This document shows positions 19,622 through 27,902 of a stretch of 64,000 nt of DNA, piece by piece. Source of the DNA: JBOGXA01 sp050694175 (GTDB taxonomy: Bacteria; Actinomycetota; CADDZG01; WHSQ01); contig JBOGXA010000003.1 in the NCBI GenBank assembly GCA_050694175.1, forward strand, positions 1 through 64,000, written 5' to 3'. Made by a program: the position numbers and the translations under genes. How positions within the stretch are numbered: the first letter of the stretch is position 1; each line of letters opens with the position of its first letter. The notes below the pieces were generated by a model, which ran no database searches, was not told the origin of the DNA, and worked only from the letters and a program-made list of their open reading frames with translations.

Positions 19622-20391
19622 GCTTCACAGTGTTCCCTGCCGTGGACATCTCGGACGGCCGCTGCGTGAGGCTTCTTCAGGGCCGCTTTGGAACCGAAAC
19701 CGTCTACTCGGACGATCCGGTTGACGTCGCCATCGGCTTCTCGCGCGCCGGCGCACGCTGGCTCCACATCGTCGACCTCGACGGCGCGAAGACCGGCCTG
19801 CCGCAGAATCGCGAGCTGGTGCTGGAGGTGGTGAAGAAAGCGTCCTGCCCCGTGCAGGCGGGAGGAGGGCTGCGAAGCGCGGACGATGTCACCGAGCTGC
19901 TCGCTGCGGGCGCGAACCGGGTGGTGCTCGGGACGGTCGCCCTCGAGGACCGTGCCGAGATGCGCCGGGTGTGTGCACGCTTCGGGGAGCGAATCGCCGT
20001 GTCGCTCGACGTCCGGGGTGACGAACTCACAGGTCATGGCTGGACGGTTGGGACGGGACTACCGGTCGTCGAGGCGGCCCAGATCTTCGAGGCCGCGGGC
20101 GCGGCGATGTTCGTCTATACAGACGTCGGGCGCGACGGCATGATGGCGGGCCCGGATCTCGCAGGTCTGCGCCGGCTGCTCGAGGTCACCTCGCTACCGG
20201 TCGTTGCATCGGGAGGGATCGCGTCGCTGGACGACCTGCGGACGGTCGCGTACATGCACGGCGAGGGTGTAACGGGGGCGGTAGTCGGCCGTGCCCTCTA
20301 CGAGCACAAGTTCGGCATCGTCGAAGCCCAGCACGCGGCCGACACCGCGGCGTCCGGGCGCTATCAGCCCCCCCTGGTCGAGGGGCAGTGA
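19618..20391 (+). CDS. hisA: Phosphoribosyl isomerase HisA (possible PriA)
   Basis: (beta-alpha)8-barrel isomerase that converts ProFAR to PRFAR. 257 residues with catalytic Asp in FPAVDISDGRCVRL, second Asp in YTDVGRDGMMAGPD and the phosphate loop VASGGIASLDDL. In many actinobacteria this protein (PriA) also does the TrpF step. Actinobacterial PriA has Arg in an RGRGW motif; here the matching stretch reads TGHGW, so Trp is kept and Arg is His. No trpF is in the window, so dual function is possible but unproven. Confidence 0.93.
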   Translation: MSFTVFPAVDISDGRCVRLLQGRFGTETVYSDDPVDVAIGFSRAGARWLHIVDLDGAKTGLPQNRELVLEVVKKASCPVQAGGGLRSADDVTELLAAGANRVVLGTVALEDRAEMRRVCARFGERIAVSLDVRGDELTGHGWTVGTGLPVVEAAQIFEAAGAAMFVYTDVGRDGMMAGPDLAGLRRLLEVTSLPVVASGGIASLDDLRTVAYMHGEGVTGAVVGRALYEHKFGIVEAQHAADTAASGRYQPPLVEGQ

Positions 20392-21161
20392 CGCTGGCCC
20401 GGCGCGTTGTGCCCTGCCTCGACGTCGACGGGGGCCGGGTGGTCAAGGGGGTGAGGTTCGTCGATTTGAGGGATGCGGGCGACCCCGTCGAAATGGCCGC
20501 TGTATATGAGGGAGCCGGCGCAGACGAGATCGTGTTCCTCGACATCACCGCGTCCGCAGAGGGACGAACGACCATGCTCGATGTGGCCACTCGCACCGCC
20601 GAGCAGGTCTTCATCCCGTTGACGGTCGGCGGCGGCGTGGCGAGCGCGGATCACGTGCGAGCGCTCTTGCGCGCGGGCGCCGACAAAGTTGCCATCAACA
20701 CCGCGGCAGTTCGTCACCGCGAGCTCATAGGTGAGGCCGCAGCGGAGTTTGGTTCGCAGGCGATCGTCGCTGCAATAGATGCGCGTAAGACGGCGGCCGG
20801 CTGGGAGGTGTGGATCGAGGGAGGGCGAACTCCCACCGGGCGGGACGCGGTCGCGTGGGCGGCGGAGGCGTGCGAGCGTGGCGCGGGCGAGATCCTGATT
20901 ACGTCGATGGATGCGGACGGGACGACCGGAGGTTATGACCTAGAACTTACGCGGGCGGTGGCGGACTCCGTGTCGGTTCCGGTCATCGCTTCCGGAGGTG
21001 CCGGCCACCCGAGTCATCTTGCCGATGCGGTCGATCCCGAGCGCGGCCGCGCGCAGGCCGCGCTCGCGGCGTCCGTGTTCCATTTCGGAACGTTCTCGGT
21101 GATGGAGGCGAAACAAGCAATCGCGGAGCGCGGCTTGCCCGTTAGGATTCCGCAGCCATGA
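20388..21161 (+). CDS. hisF: Imidazole glycerol phosphate synthase, cyclase subunit
   Basis: Cyclase partner of HisH, producing imidazole glycerol phosphate and AICAR. 257 residues with CLDVDGGRVVKGVRFVDLRDAGDPVEMA (catalytic Asp), IPLTVGGGVASADHVRALLRAGADKVAINTAAV, LITSMDADGTTGGYDLEL (second Asp) and PVIASGGAG. GTG start overlaps hisA by four bases; the stop overlaps the next ATG by four. Confidence 0.97.
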   Translation: MTLARRVVPCLDVDGGRVVKGVRFVDLRDAGDPVEMAAVYEGAGADEIVFLDITASAEGRTTMLDVATRTAEQVFIPLTVGGGVASADHVRALLRAGADKVAINTAAVRHRELIGEAAAEFGSQAIVAAIDARKTAAGWEVWIEGGRTPTGRDAVAWAAEACERGAGEILITSMDADGTTGGYDLELTRAVADSVSVPVIASGGAGHPSHLADAVDPERGRAQAALAASVFHFGTFSVMEAKQAIAERGLPVRIPQP

Positions 21162-22300
21162 CGACTTTCCTCCTCCACGATAATGCCGGCCGGAGTCCCG
21201 AAATGCGTCACGAGATCGCCGAGCCGATCATGGATCCGATCACCTTCATCGAGCACGACGGCCGCCGCATCGTCGTCGGGACATGGCTCGAAAAGCAAGT
21301 CTTCGAGATGCGCGAGGACGTGGCCGACGAGTTCTGGGACGCCGGCGACCTGGGCAGCGAGGAGCTGATCCGGGACCGTAACTTCCCCGAGCATCTGATC
21401 AACTCCGAGATCGTCAGGAGGGCCCTCGAGCGTGCGGGGGCCAAGAGCGTAGTCATTCCGCCGACGTTCAGGGTGCTCGTCGCCGACTACCTGCGAGGCG
21501 AGGGCATCGAGGTCGTGGTCGATACCGAATCGTGGGAGTCCCGCCGGCGCCGCAAGGCGCCGTGGGAGATCGAGGGCATCGAACGCGCCCAGCGGGCGGC
21601 CGAGACGGCAATGCTCGTGGCCGCGCGGCTGCTCAGAGAAGCGGAGCCGGCTTCGGGGGGACGGCTCCGCTTCGAGGGGGAGATTCTTACCGCCGAGTTC
21701 ATCCGCGAGTTGATGGCCGACGCGCTCGTATCTCAGGGGGCCGAGTGCGAGGAGATCATCGTCCACTCAGGGGACGCGTTCACCGGCGGGCACGAGATCG
21801 GGATCGGGCCGATCCTTCCCGACCGGTCATGCATCATCGATTGCTTTCCACGCGACCGGCGTACGGGCTGTCACTCGGACATGACCCGCACTTTCGTTCC
21901 CGGGCAGGCATCTGACGAGATGGTGCGGCTTCACAAGCACTGTCTCGAGGCGCTTGAGATCGCGCGCGACGCGATCAAGCCGGGCCGGGACGATGCACAT
22001 CAGCGCGTGGTCGACTACTTCCACTCGCAGGGATTGCCCACTCGCGATCATTACACCGGCGAGGGGCCGCTTCTCGAGGGGTTCCCGCATTCCTTGGGTC
22101 ACGGGGTAGGGCTTGAGGTTCACGAGAAGCCGTGGCTCGGCCGGCGGCCGGACGCGGTCGTCGAGGGTGATGTTGTCGCCATCGAGCCCGGGCTCTATTT
22201 CAAGGGCGTCGGAGGCGTTCGCCTCGAGGACACGGTGGTCGTCACGGACGGTGGAATTGAGTACATAACCGATCCCTTTCCCTACGAACTCGAGCCGTGA
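21158..22300 (+). CDS. M24 family metallopeptidase (Xaa-Pro aminopeptidase-like)
   Basis: 380 residues with an N-terminal creatinase-like domain and a C-terminal pita-bread domain. All five metal ligands are visible: Asp in IIDCFPRD, Asp in HSDMTRTF, His in HSLGHGVGLEVHE, Glu in AIEPGLYF and Glu in RLEDTVVV. It should therefore be an active dinuclear metallopeptidase or a related hydrolase such as a prolidase. It is embedded between hisF and hisI with four-base overlaps on both sides, so it is co-translated with the histidine genes. It has no known role in histidine synthesis. Confidence 0.92.
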   Translation: MTTFLLHDNAGRSPEMRHEIAEPIMDPITFIEHDGRRIVVGTWLEKQVFEMREDVADEFWDAGDLGSEELIRDRNFPEHLINSEIVRRALERAGAKSVVIPPTFRVLVADYLRGEGIEVVVDTESWESRRRRKAPWEIEGIERAQRAAETAMLVAARLLREAEPASGGRLRFEGEILTAEFIRELMADALVSQGAECEEIIVHSGDAFTGGHEIGIGPILPDRSCIIDCFPRDRRTGCHSDMTRTFVPGQASDEMVRLHKHCLEALEIARDAIKPGRDDAHQRVVDYFHSQGLPTRDHYTGEGPLLEGFPHSLGHGVGLEVHEKPWLGRRPDAVVEGDVVAIEPGLYFKGVGGVRLEDTVVVTDGGIEYITDPFPYELEP

Positions 22301-22629
22301 CCGGCTTACCGGACGATCTCGTCTTTGGGGACGATGGGCTGGCGCCGGTAATCGTTCAGGACGCCCGCTCCAAAGAGGTGCTGATGCTGGCATACGCGGA
22401 TCGAGAGGCGGTTCGCAGGACGCTCGAATCGAGGACGACCTGGTTCTGGAGCCGCTCGCGGCGCGAGTACTGGAACAAGGGAGCGACATCGGGCAACACT
22501 CAGGAGGTCGTGGAGATGAGGTTTGACTGCGACGCCGACGCCCTGCTCGTGCTCGTGGACCCGAAGGGGCCGGCCTGCCACACGGGCGAGCGCTCCTGCT
22601 TCTTCAGGTCGCTCCCGCACCCGAGTTGA
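22297..22629 (+). CDS. hisI: Phosphoribosyl-AMP cyclohydrolase
   Basis: Zn/Mg enzyme that opens the purine ring of PR-AMP (third step of histidine synthesis). 110 residues, single-domain form without HisE. Motifs: LMLAYADREAVRRTLES, WSRSRREYWNKGATSGNTQ, and the metal-binding Cys/Asp set in RFDCDADALLVLVDPKGPACHTGERSCFF. GTG start overlaps the peptidase stop; its stop overlaps the TTG start of trpE. Confidence 0.96.
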   Translation: MTGLPDDLVFGDDGLAPVIVQDARSKEVLMLAYADREAVRRTLESRTTWFWSRSRREYWNKGATSGNTQEVVEMRFDCDADALLVLVDPKGPACHTGERSCFFRSLPHPS

Positions 22630-24125
22630 ACGTCGCCCCCGACTTCTCGACCTTCGCTTCGCTCGCTGCTCGGTACCCGGTGGTGCCAGTGTGGCGCGAA
22701 ATTCTTGCCGATTTCCATACACCGGTGGGCGCAATTATGCGGCTTGATCCCCGCCCGGATGGCTTCCTCCTCGAAAGCGTCGAGGGTGGTGAGCGCTGGG
22801 CCCGGTACTCCTTTCTGGGGGTCGACGCAGCGGGGATCGTCACCGCGAAGGATGGCCGGGTCGCCGTTCGCGGCTACGTTCCCAACCGACCCGCGCCCGA
22901 CGAACCCCCGCTCGCTTACGTGAAACGTTTGCTTGGCGCTCTCCGGGCCCCCCGCGTCGAGGGACTCCCCCCGCTGCACGGTGGAGCCGTCGGCTACATC
23001 GGATACGACTGCGTGCGTGAGCTCGAGAATCTTCCCGCCCCTCCGCCCGATGACATCGGCCTGCCCGATCTCGCCCTGATGCTTACGCGCACCCTGGTCG
23101 TCTTCGATCACTTCTCCCAGCGCGCGTTCGTCATCTCGAACGCGTTCGCGGGGTCGGATGCGCGCGCCGACTACGAGGCTGCCGCGGCGAGATGCGACGA
23201 GATTGTCGGTCTGCTCTCCGAACCGGTGAGCGCCACCGCCACCGAGCTGACGTTGCCGGAAGACGTGAGCTTCTCGTCGGCGGTAGACGACTCCGAGTTC
23301 TGCCGGTGGGTCGAAGTTGCCAAAGAGCATGTCTACGCAGGGGATGTGTTTCAGGTCGTGCCGTCGCGCCGCTTCGAGGCGCCGATGAGTGCCTCCGCGC
23401 TGAGCGCGTACCGCGTGCTCAGAACGACCAATCCGTCGCCGTACATGTACTTCCTGCGATGGGGGCCGGGCGAGTCCCATCCTGCCTTCGAAATGGCCGG
23501 CTCGTCACCCGAACCGCTCGTGCGAGTAACCGGCGATCTGATCGTCACCCGGCCCATTGCAGGCACGCGTCGGCGCGGTGAGACCGAAGAGGAAGACGCC
23601 GCTCTTGCCGATGAGTTGCTTGCCGACGCCAAGGAGCGCGCCGAGCACGTGATGCTGGTCGACCTCGCACGCAACGACGTCGGCCGCGTCGCGCGCTACG
23701 GGACCGTGTCCGTCGACGAGCTGATGGTGATCGAGCGCTACTCCCACGTCATGCACATCGTGTCGAGCGTTAGTGGACGGCTGGCCGCGGGCGTCACCGG
23801 TTTCGATGCTCTGCTTGCTTGCTTTCCGGCCGGCACGGTTTCGGGAGCGCCAAAGGTGAGGGCGATGGAGATCATCAACTCGCTGGAGCACTCCCGGCGA
23901 GGTCCCTATGCGGGGGCGGTCGGCTACTTCGATTTCTCGGGAGACCTCGACACCTGCATCACGATCAGAACGATCGTCGCCAGCGGGGAGCGCGCCTACG
24001 TGCAGGCGGGGGCCGGGGTAGTGGCCGATTCGGTTCCCGAGGGCGAGGCCGACGAGACCCGCCGCAAGGCGGAGGGGATGTTGAGGGCGGTCGCGGCCGC
24101 AGCCGCTCTTGAGGGCAGGGGCTGA
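22626..24125 (+). CDS. trpE: Anthranilate synthase component I
   Basis: Makes anthranilate from chorismate, with TrpG supplying ammonia. 499 residues with the chorismate-binding domain: PSPYMYFLRWG, RPIAGTRRRGETEEEDAALADELLADAKERAEHVMLVDLARNDVGRV, and the end AGAGVVADSVPEGEADETRRK. Start is TTG 22626, overlapping hisI by four bases; an ATG 22737 would lose part of the conserved N-terminus. No trpG or trpD is nearby, so these must lie elsewhere. It is the last gene of the his-led transcript and is separated from trpCBA by two genes. Confidence 0.95.
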   Translation: MNVAPDFSTFASLAARYPVVPVWREILADFHTPVGAIMRLDPRPDGFLLESVEGGERWARYSFLGVDAAGIVTAKDGRVAVRGYVPNRPAPDEPPLAYVKRLLGALRAPRVEGLPPLHGGAVGYIGYDCVRELENLPAPPPDDIGLPDLALMLTRTLVVFDHFSQRAFVISNAFAGSDARADYEAAAARCDEIVGLLSEPVSATATELTLPEDVSFSSAVDDSEFCRWVEVAKEHVYAGDVFQVVPSRRFEAPMSASALSAYRVLRTTNPSPYMYFLRWGPGESHPAFEMAGSSPEPLVRVTGDLIVTRPIAGTRRRGETEEEDAALADELLADAKERAEHVMLVDLARNDVGRVARYGTVSVDELMVIERYSHVMHIVSSVSGRLAAGVTGFDALLACFPAGTVSGAPKVRAMEIINSLEHSRRGPYAGAVGYFDFSGDLDTCITIRTIVASGERAYVQAGAGVVADSVPEGEADETRRKAEGMLRAVAAAAALEGRG

Positions 24126-24131
24126 TCGTGG

Positions 24132-24392
24132 TTATTCGGGGGGAGCCAGGTCGCGCTCTGCTTCGGCTGCCGTCAGGCTCAACGTCACCTGATCTTGAGT
24201 AATGGTCGCGACTGCGTCGGCAGGCGCGTAGACGTTGTCCTTGAGCATGCCCGGGTTGATCACGATGCCGGAGAAGATGTCTTTCTCGAGGTCGGCGACC
24301 ACTTCGTCGACGGCCCCGATCTCCTCTCCGTCGGAGGAATAGACGGTCGTACCCTTCTCGAGCGCCGGCCAGGCGATGGGGGTTTCGCTCAC
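24132..24392 (-). CDS. PRC-barrel domain protein
   Basis: 86 residues forming one PRC-barrel: ALEKGTTVYSSDGEEIGAVDEVVADLEKDIFSGIVINPG. PRC-barrels occur in photosynthetic reaction centre H subunits, RimM and many small actinobacterial stress or envelope proteins; the partner here is unknown. GTG 24392 follows a TAGTAT -10 element by eight bases. The frame extends further upstream, but that part overlaps the divergent gene. Convergent with trpE, six bases apart. Confidence 0.75.
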   Translation of the reverse strand: MSETPIAWPALEKGTTVYSSDGEEIGAVDEVVADLEKDIFSGIVINPGMLKDNVYAPADAVATITQDQVTLSLTAAEAERDLAPPE

Positions 24393-24399
24393 GACCGCG

Positions 24400-24406
24400 G
24401 ATACTA
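24400..24406. promoter_or_regulatory. Overlapping divergent -10 elements
   Basis: Plus-strand GATACT (24400-24405), seven bases from GTG 24413, and minus-strand TAGTAT (24406 to 24401), eight bases from GTG 24392. The two hexamers overlap by five bases within GATACTA. Confidence 0.45.
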
Positions 24407-24412
24407 GTGCCC

Positions 24413-25171
24413 GTGCACCCCAGATGGACCATGTTTGTTGCGCTCGCAATGGTCAGCGCGTGCGTGGCGACGACGGATCCTCCCGCGCTCGAGGGTTCCG
24501 GACCCGCCGAGATCCGCGACGAAGTCGTCGGCCGCCACGGCCGCGAGTTCGACGGAGAGCTGGCCGATAGGAAGGCCGGGTCGCAGGGCGAGCAGGCGGC
24601 CTCTTTCTATATCCTCGGGCACCTCCAGCAGGCGGGCTATGTGGTGCGCCTCGACGGGGTGCCGGTCGGGAACCTCGTGCGATCGACGAACCTCATGGCG
24701 CTGCCGCCAGGCGAAGGCGACCCCGAGGTCGTGGTCGCAGTCCCTTACGACACGGGAAGCGGGCTCGCAGTGGGGGTGTTCCTCGAGCTGGCGCGCGCTC
24801 TCCATGCCGCGACCGCCGAGCACTCGGTGGAATTCGTCGCGCTGGGGGCCGAGGGCACGGGCGGCGATGGCCGCGAGCTCGGCTCTCGTCGCCTGATCAA
24901 GGTGCTCAACGACGAGGGTGTGGACCCTCTGATCATCACTCTGTCGGCGTCCGGTGGCGAGTTCTTCGCAGAAGGGGACGAGGAGGTCGCCGAGCCGCTT
25001 CGCGACCTCGCGCGCGCACGCGGTCTGAGGGCGGTCCTCGTCCACGGGCCACCTGAGGTGCACCGGCCCACCATCTTCGAACGGGCCGGGTTCGATCACG
25101 TGCGAGTGGGTGGCCCCCCCGCGGGAGTGGGCGCGGTGCTTCTCGAGCACCTCTCCTCGGCGGGCGACTAA
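24413..25171 (+). CDS. Degenerate M28-peptidase-like lipoprotein
   Basis: About 252 residues with a lipoprotein signal (MFVALAMVSAC, lipidated Cys about 17) and a fold resembling M28 aminopeptidases: GSQGEQAASFYILGHLQQAGYVV, then DPEVVVAVPYDTGSGLAVGVFLELARAL and EFVALGAEGTGGDGRELGSRRLI. The normal zinc ligands are missing: the HxD of GAHYDT is VPYDT, the GADDNASG loop is TGSGLAVG, and the EE pair is EG. It is therefore probably not a zinc peptidase but may bind peptides or a partner. GTG 24413 is favoured over GTG 24407 because GATACT sits seven bases upstream. trpC starts ten bases later from its own -10. Confidence 0.7.
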   Translation: MHPRWTMFVALAMVSACVATTDPPALEGSGPAEIRDEVVGRHGREFDGELADRKAGSQGEQAASFYILGHLQQAGYVVRLDGVPVGNLVRSTNLMALPPGEGDPEVVVAVPYDTGSGLAVGVFLELARALHAATAEHSVEFVALGAEGTGGDGRELGSRRLIKVLNDEGVDPLIITLSASGGEFFAEGDEEVAEPLRDLARARGLRAVLVHGPPEVHRPTIFERAGFDHVRVGGPPAGVGAVLLEHLSSAGD

Positions 25172-25174
25172 CCT
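25169..25174 (+). promoter_or_regulatory. Leaderless -10 element of trpCBA
   Basis: TAACCT, six bases, ATG 25181. The first two bases lie in the stop codon of the preceding gene. There is no space for a Trp leader peptide. Confidence 0.5.
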
Positions 25175-25180
25175 CGACCC

Positions 25181-25948
25181 ATGTCGTATCTGGAAGACCT
25201 GGTGACCGGGGCGCGCCGGCGAGCCGCCGACCTGGGCGATTCGATCGGAGTGGACGAGCTCGCCGACCGAGCAGCCGGGGCGGCCGCTCCCCGCGGCTTT
25301 GCCGCCGCGCTCAGGAGTGATCACCCCGCGCTCATCGCCGAGATCAAACGCGCCACGCCGCGGGGGGAACTCAACCCGGATCTCGACGCGGCCGAGCTGG
25401 CGGACCTCTATGCACGCGGCGGCGCGAGCGCCATCTCCGTCCTGACCGAGCCCGACTACTTCAAGGGCTCAATGGACGATCTGGTTGCCGCCCGGCCCTG
25501 CGGCCTCCCCGTGGTGCGCAAGGACTTCATCGTCGACGAGATCCAGATCCTCGAAGCGAGGGCCGCGGGCGCCGATGCCGTCCTGGCCATCGTTCGAATC
25601 CTCGGCGACGAGTTCGAAACGATTCTCGAATCGGCGGCAGCCACGGGCATGGACGCCCTCGTCGAGGTGCACGACGAGACCGACCTGGCCCGCGCCGTCG
25701 ATGCGGGTGCGTCACTCATCGGCGTCAATCACCGCGACCTGGCCACCTTCGAGGTCGACCCTGATCGGACCGCCAAGCTCGTCCCGCTGATGCCCGGCGG
25801 AGCCACCGTCGTTGCCCTCTCCGCTGTAAGGGGGAGAGCCGATGTGGAACGGCTGATCGACGCGGGGGCGCATGCCGTGTTGGTGGGGGAGGCGTTGGTC
25901 ACCGCGCCCGATCCGGTCGCGAAGATCCGGGAGCTGCTGAAGAGGTGA
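25181..25948 (+). CDS. trpC: Indole-3-glycerol phosphate synthase
   Basis: Closes the indole ring from CdRP. 255-residue TIM barrel with ALIAEIKRATPRGELNPDLD (catalytic Lys), LTEPDYFKGSMDDL, VVRKDFIVDEIQILEARAAGADAVL, LVEVHDETDLARA, IGVNHRDLATFEVD and HAVLVGEALV. No TrpF domain is fused. GTG of trpB overlaps its stop by four bases. Confidence 0.97.
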   Translation: MSYLEDLVTGARRRAADLGDSIGVDELADRAAGAAAPRGFAAALRSDHPALIAEIKRATPRGELNPDLDAAELADLYARGGASAISVLTEPDYFKGSMDDLVAARPCGLPVVRKDFIVDEIQILEARAAGADAVLAIVRILGDEFETILESAAATGMDALVEVHDETDLARAVDAGASLIGVNHRDLATFEVDPDRTAKLVPLMPGGATVVALSAVRGRADVERLIDAGAHAVLVGEALVTAPDPVAKIRELLKR

Positions 25949-27129
25949 GCGACGCCTATGAGCCGGTAGTCAACCCCACCGGCCGCTTCGGCGAGTTCGG
26001 AGGCCGCTACGTGCCCGAGGCGCTGATGGGCGCCCTCGACGAGCTGGAGAAAGCGTGGGAATCGGCGCGCGCCGACGCGAGTTTCCTCATCGAGCTTGAC
26101 GGCTTGAGGGCCGCCGTGATCGGCCGACCCACGCCTCTCTATGAGGCCACGCGGCTGTCGGAGCATGTGGGAGCGCGGGTGTTCCTGAAGCGAGAGGATC
26201 TCGCCCACACCGGCGCGCACAAGATCAACAACACCGTCGGACAGGCATTACTCGCCCGGCGGATGGGCAAGTCCCGCATGATCGCCGAGACCGGAGCCGG
26301 ACAGCACGGAGTCGCTACGGCGACGGCCGCCGCTTACTTCGGGTTGACTTGTGTCGTCTACATGGGCGCGACGGACATGCGTCGCCAGCACCTCAACGTC
26401 GTCCGGATGAGGATGCTGGGGGCCGAGGTGGTGCCGGTGGAGGCCGGAACGGCGACTCTCAAGGACGCGATCAACGAGGCTTTGCGCGACTGGGTCACCA
26501 ACGTCGAGGACACCCATTACGTGATCGGCTCTGTGGTCGGCCCTCATCCGTACCCGGAGCTCGTCGCGTGGCTGCAGTCTGTGATCGGAGTGGAGGCGCG
26601 CGCTCAGGTGCTGGAGGCGACCGGGCGTCTCCCCGCCGAGGTCGTGGCTTGCGTCGGCGGGGGCAGCAACGCGGTCGGTCTTTTCAGGGCTTTTTACCGC
26701 GACGAAGACGTGCGTCTGGTCGGGGTCGAGGCCGCCGGGACCGGACTCGACAAGGCCCACGGAGCTTCGGTAACGGCCGGCACGCCGGGTGTCCTGCATG
26801 GCGCGCGCAGTCTCGTGCTCCAGGACGACGGAGGTCTCATCGCGGCCGCCCATTCGATCTCGGCCGGGCTCGACTATCCGGGCGTGGGTCCCGAGCACGC
26901 GTGGCTGGCGGCGACGGGCCGGGCTCGCTACGAGGCCGTGACCGACAACGCCGCAGTGGCGGCCTTCCGAACGCTGGCCGACACCGAGGGCATCCTCCCG
27001 GCGCTGGAGCCGGCGCACGCGCTGGCTTACGTGATCGGGTCCGTGGGAGCCTCCGAGCTCGTGCTCATCGGTCTGTCGGGTCGCGGGGACAAGGACGTTG
27101 CCACGATCGCCGACGAACTCGCCCGGTGA
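25945..27129 (+). CDS. trpB: Tryptophan synthase beta subunit
   Basis: PLP enzyme condensing indole with serine. 394 residues; FGEFGGRYVPEALMGALDELE, the PLP lysine in EDLAHTGAHKINNTVGQALLARRMGK, ETGAGQHGVATAT, the phosphate loop CVGGGSNAVGLF and GLDYPGVGPEHAWL identify TrpB1. GTG 25945 overlaps trpC. The stop overlaps a possible GTG of trpA. Confidence 0.98.
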   Translation: MSDAYEPVVNPTGRFGEFGGRYVPEALMGALDELEKAWESARADASFLIELDGLRAAVIGRPTPLYEATRLSEHVGARVFLKREDLAHTGAHKINNTVGQALLARRMGKSRMIAETGAGQHGVATATAAAYFGLTCVVYMGATDMRRQHLNVVRMRMLGAEVVPVEAGTATLKDAINEALRDWVTNVEDTHYVIGSVVGPHPYPELVAWLQSVIGVEARAQVLEATGRLPAEVVACVGGGSNAVGLFRAFYRDEDVRLVGVEAAGTGLDKAHGASVTAGTPGVLHGARSLVLQDDGGLIAAAHSISAGLDYPGVGPEHAWLAATGRARYEAVTDNAAVAAFRTLADTEGILPALEPAHALAYVIGSVGASELVLIGLSGRGDKDVATIADELAR

Positions 27130-27131
27130 CC

Positions 27132-27902
27132 ATGTTGTTGGATCACCTGCGCGCCGCGCAGGTGGGGGGCCGGAAGCTGGTGATCCCGTACGTGGTCGGA
27201 GGGATCCCCGACCCGGCATCGTTTCCCGCCGCGCTGGCAGCGGTGGCGGCGTGCGCCGACGCGGTCGAGGTGGGGCTCCCGTACTCGGATCCGCTCATGG
27301 ACGGGCCTGTCATCGCCTCGGCCGCTCGGCGCGCGATCGCAGCCGGGGTCGGACCCCTCGACGTCCTTGCCATGGCGGCGATCGACGGTCCCCCGCGCCT
27401 CGCCATGACCTATTACAACCCCATCCACCATGCGGGAGAAAAGGAGTTCTGCGCCCGCGCCGCGGACGCCGGCTTCGCCGGTCTCATCGTCCCGGACCTC
27501 CCGCTCGAGGAGTCGGGCTCGCTGCGGGCCGCCGCCGCGGAGCGGAACCTCGCGTGGGTGCCGCTCGTTGCTCCCACTTCGCCGGCCGGGCGCGTGGAGG
27601 CGATCGCCGGGACCGCGACTGGATTCGTCTATGCGGTCTCGACTCTTGGGGTCACCGGGGCCCGGGCCGCGCTGTCGGAGCGAGCGGCGAGCGTGGTCGC
27701 CGCCTGCCGGGCCTCAACCGACCTCCCAGTCGTGGTGGGAATCGGCATCTCGACTGCGGGGCAGGCGGTCGAGGCGTGCTCGTTCGCGGACGGCGTGGTC
27801 GTGGGAAGCGCCGTCGTTCGCATCCTGCTCGAGGACGGGATCGAGGCGGCCGGCCGCTGGGTCGCGGGCGTCCGAGAAGCGCTCGATACCGCCGCCGGGT
27901 GA
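27132..27902 (+). CDS. trpA: Tryptophan synthase alpha subunit
   Basis: Releases indole from indole-3-glycerol phosphate and channels it to TrpB. About 256 residues; VIPYVVGGIPDP, CADAVEVGLPYSDPLMDGPVIASAARRAI (catalytic Glu), LAMTYYNPIHHAGEKEF, LIVPDLPLEES (catalytic Asp), FVYAVSTLGVTGAR and VVVGIGISTAGQAVE are all present. ATG 27132 is used; GTG 27126, overlapping the trpB stop, is an equally plausible coupled start. Last gene of trpCBA. Confidence 0.96.
   Translation: MLLDHLRAAQVGGRKLVIPYVVGGIPDPASFPAALAAVAACADAVEVGLPYSDPLMDGPVIASAARRAIAAGVGPLDVLAMAAIDGPPRLAMTYYNPIHHAGEKEFCARAADAGFAGLIVPDLPLEESGSLRAAAAERNLAWVPLVAPTSPAGRVEAIAGTATGFVYAVSTLGVTGARAALSERAASVVAACRASTDLPVVVGIGISTAGQAVEACSFADGVVVGSAVVRILLEDGIEAAGRWVAGVREALDTAAG

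Noticed and set aside
26349..27126. 517-residue frame that runs from trpB into trpA
   Set aside because: Only the last 256 residues are TrpA; the first half is an Arg/Gly-rich shadow of trpB.
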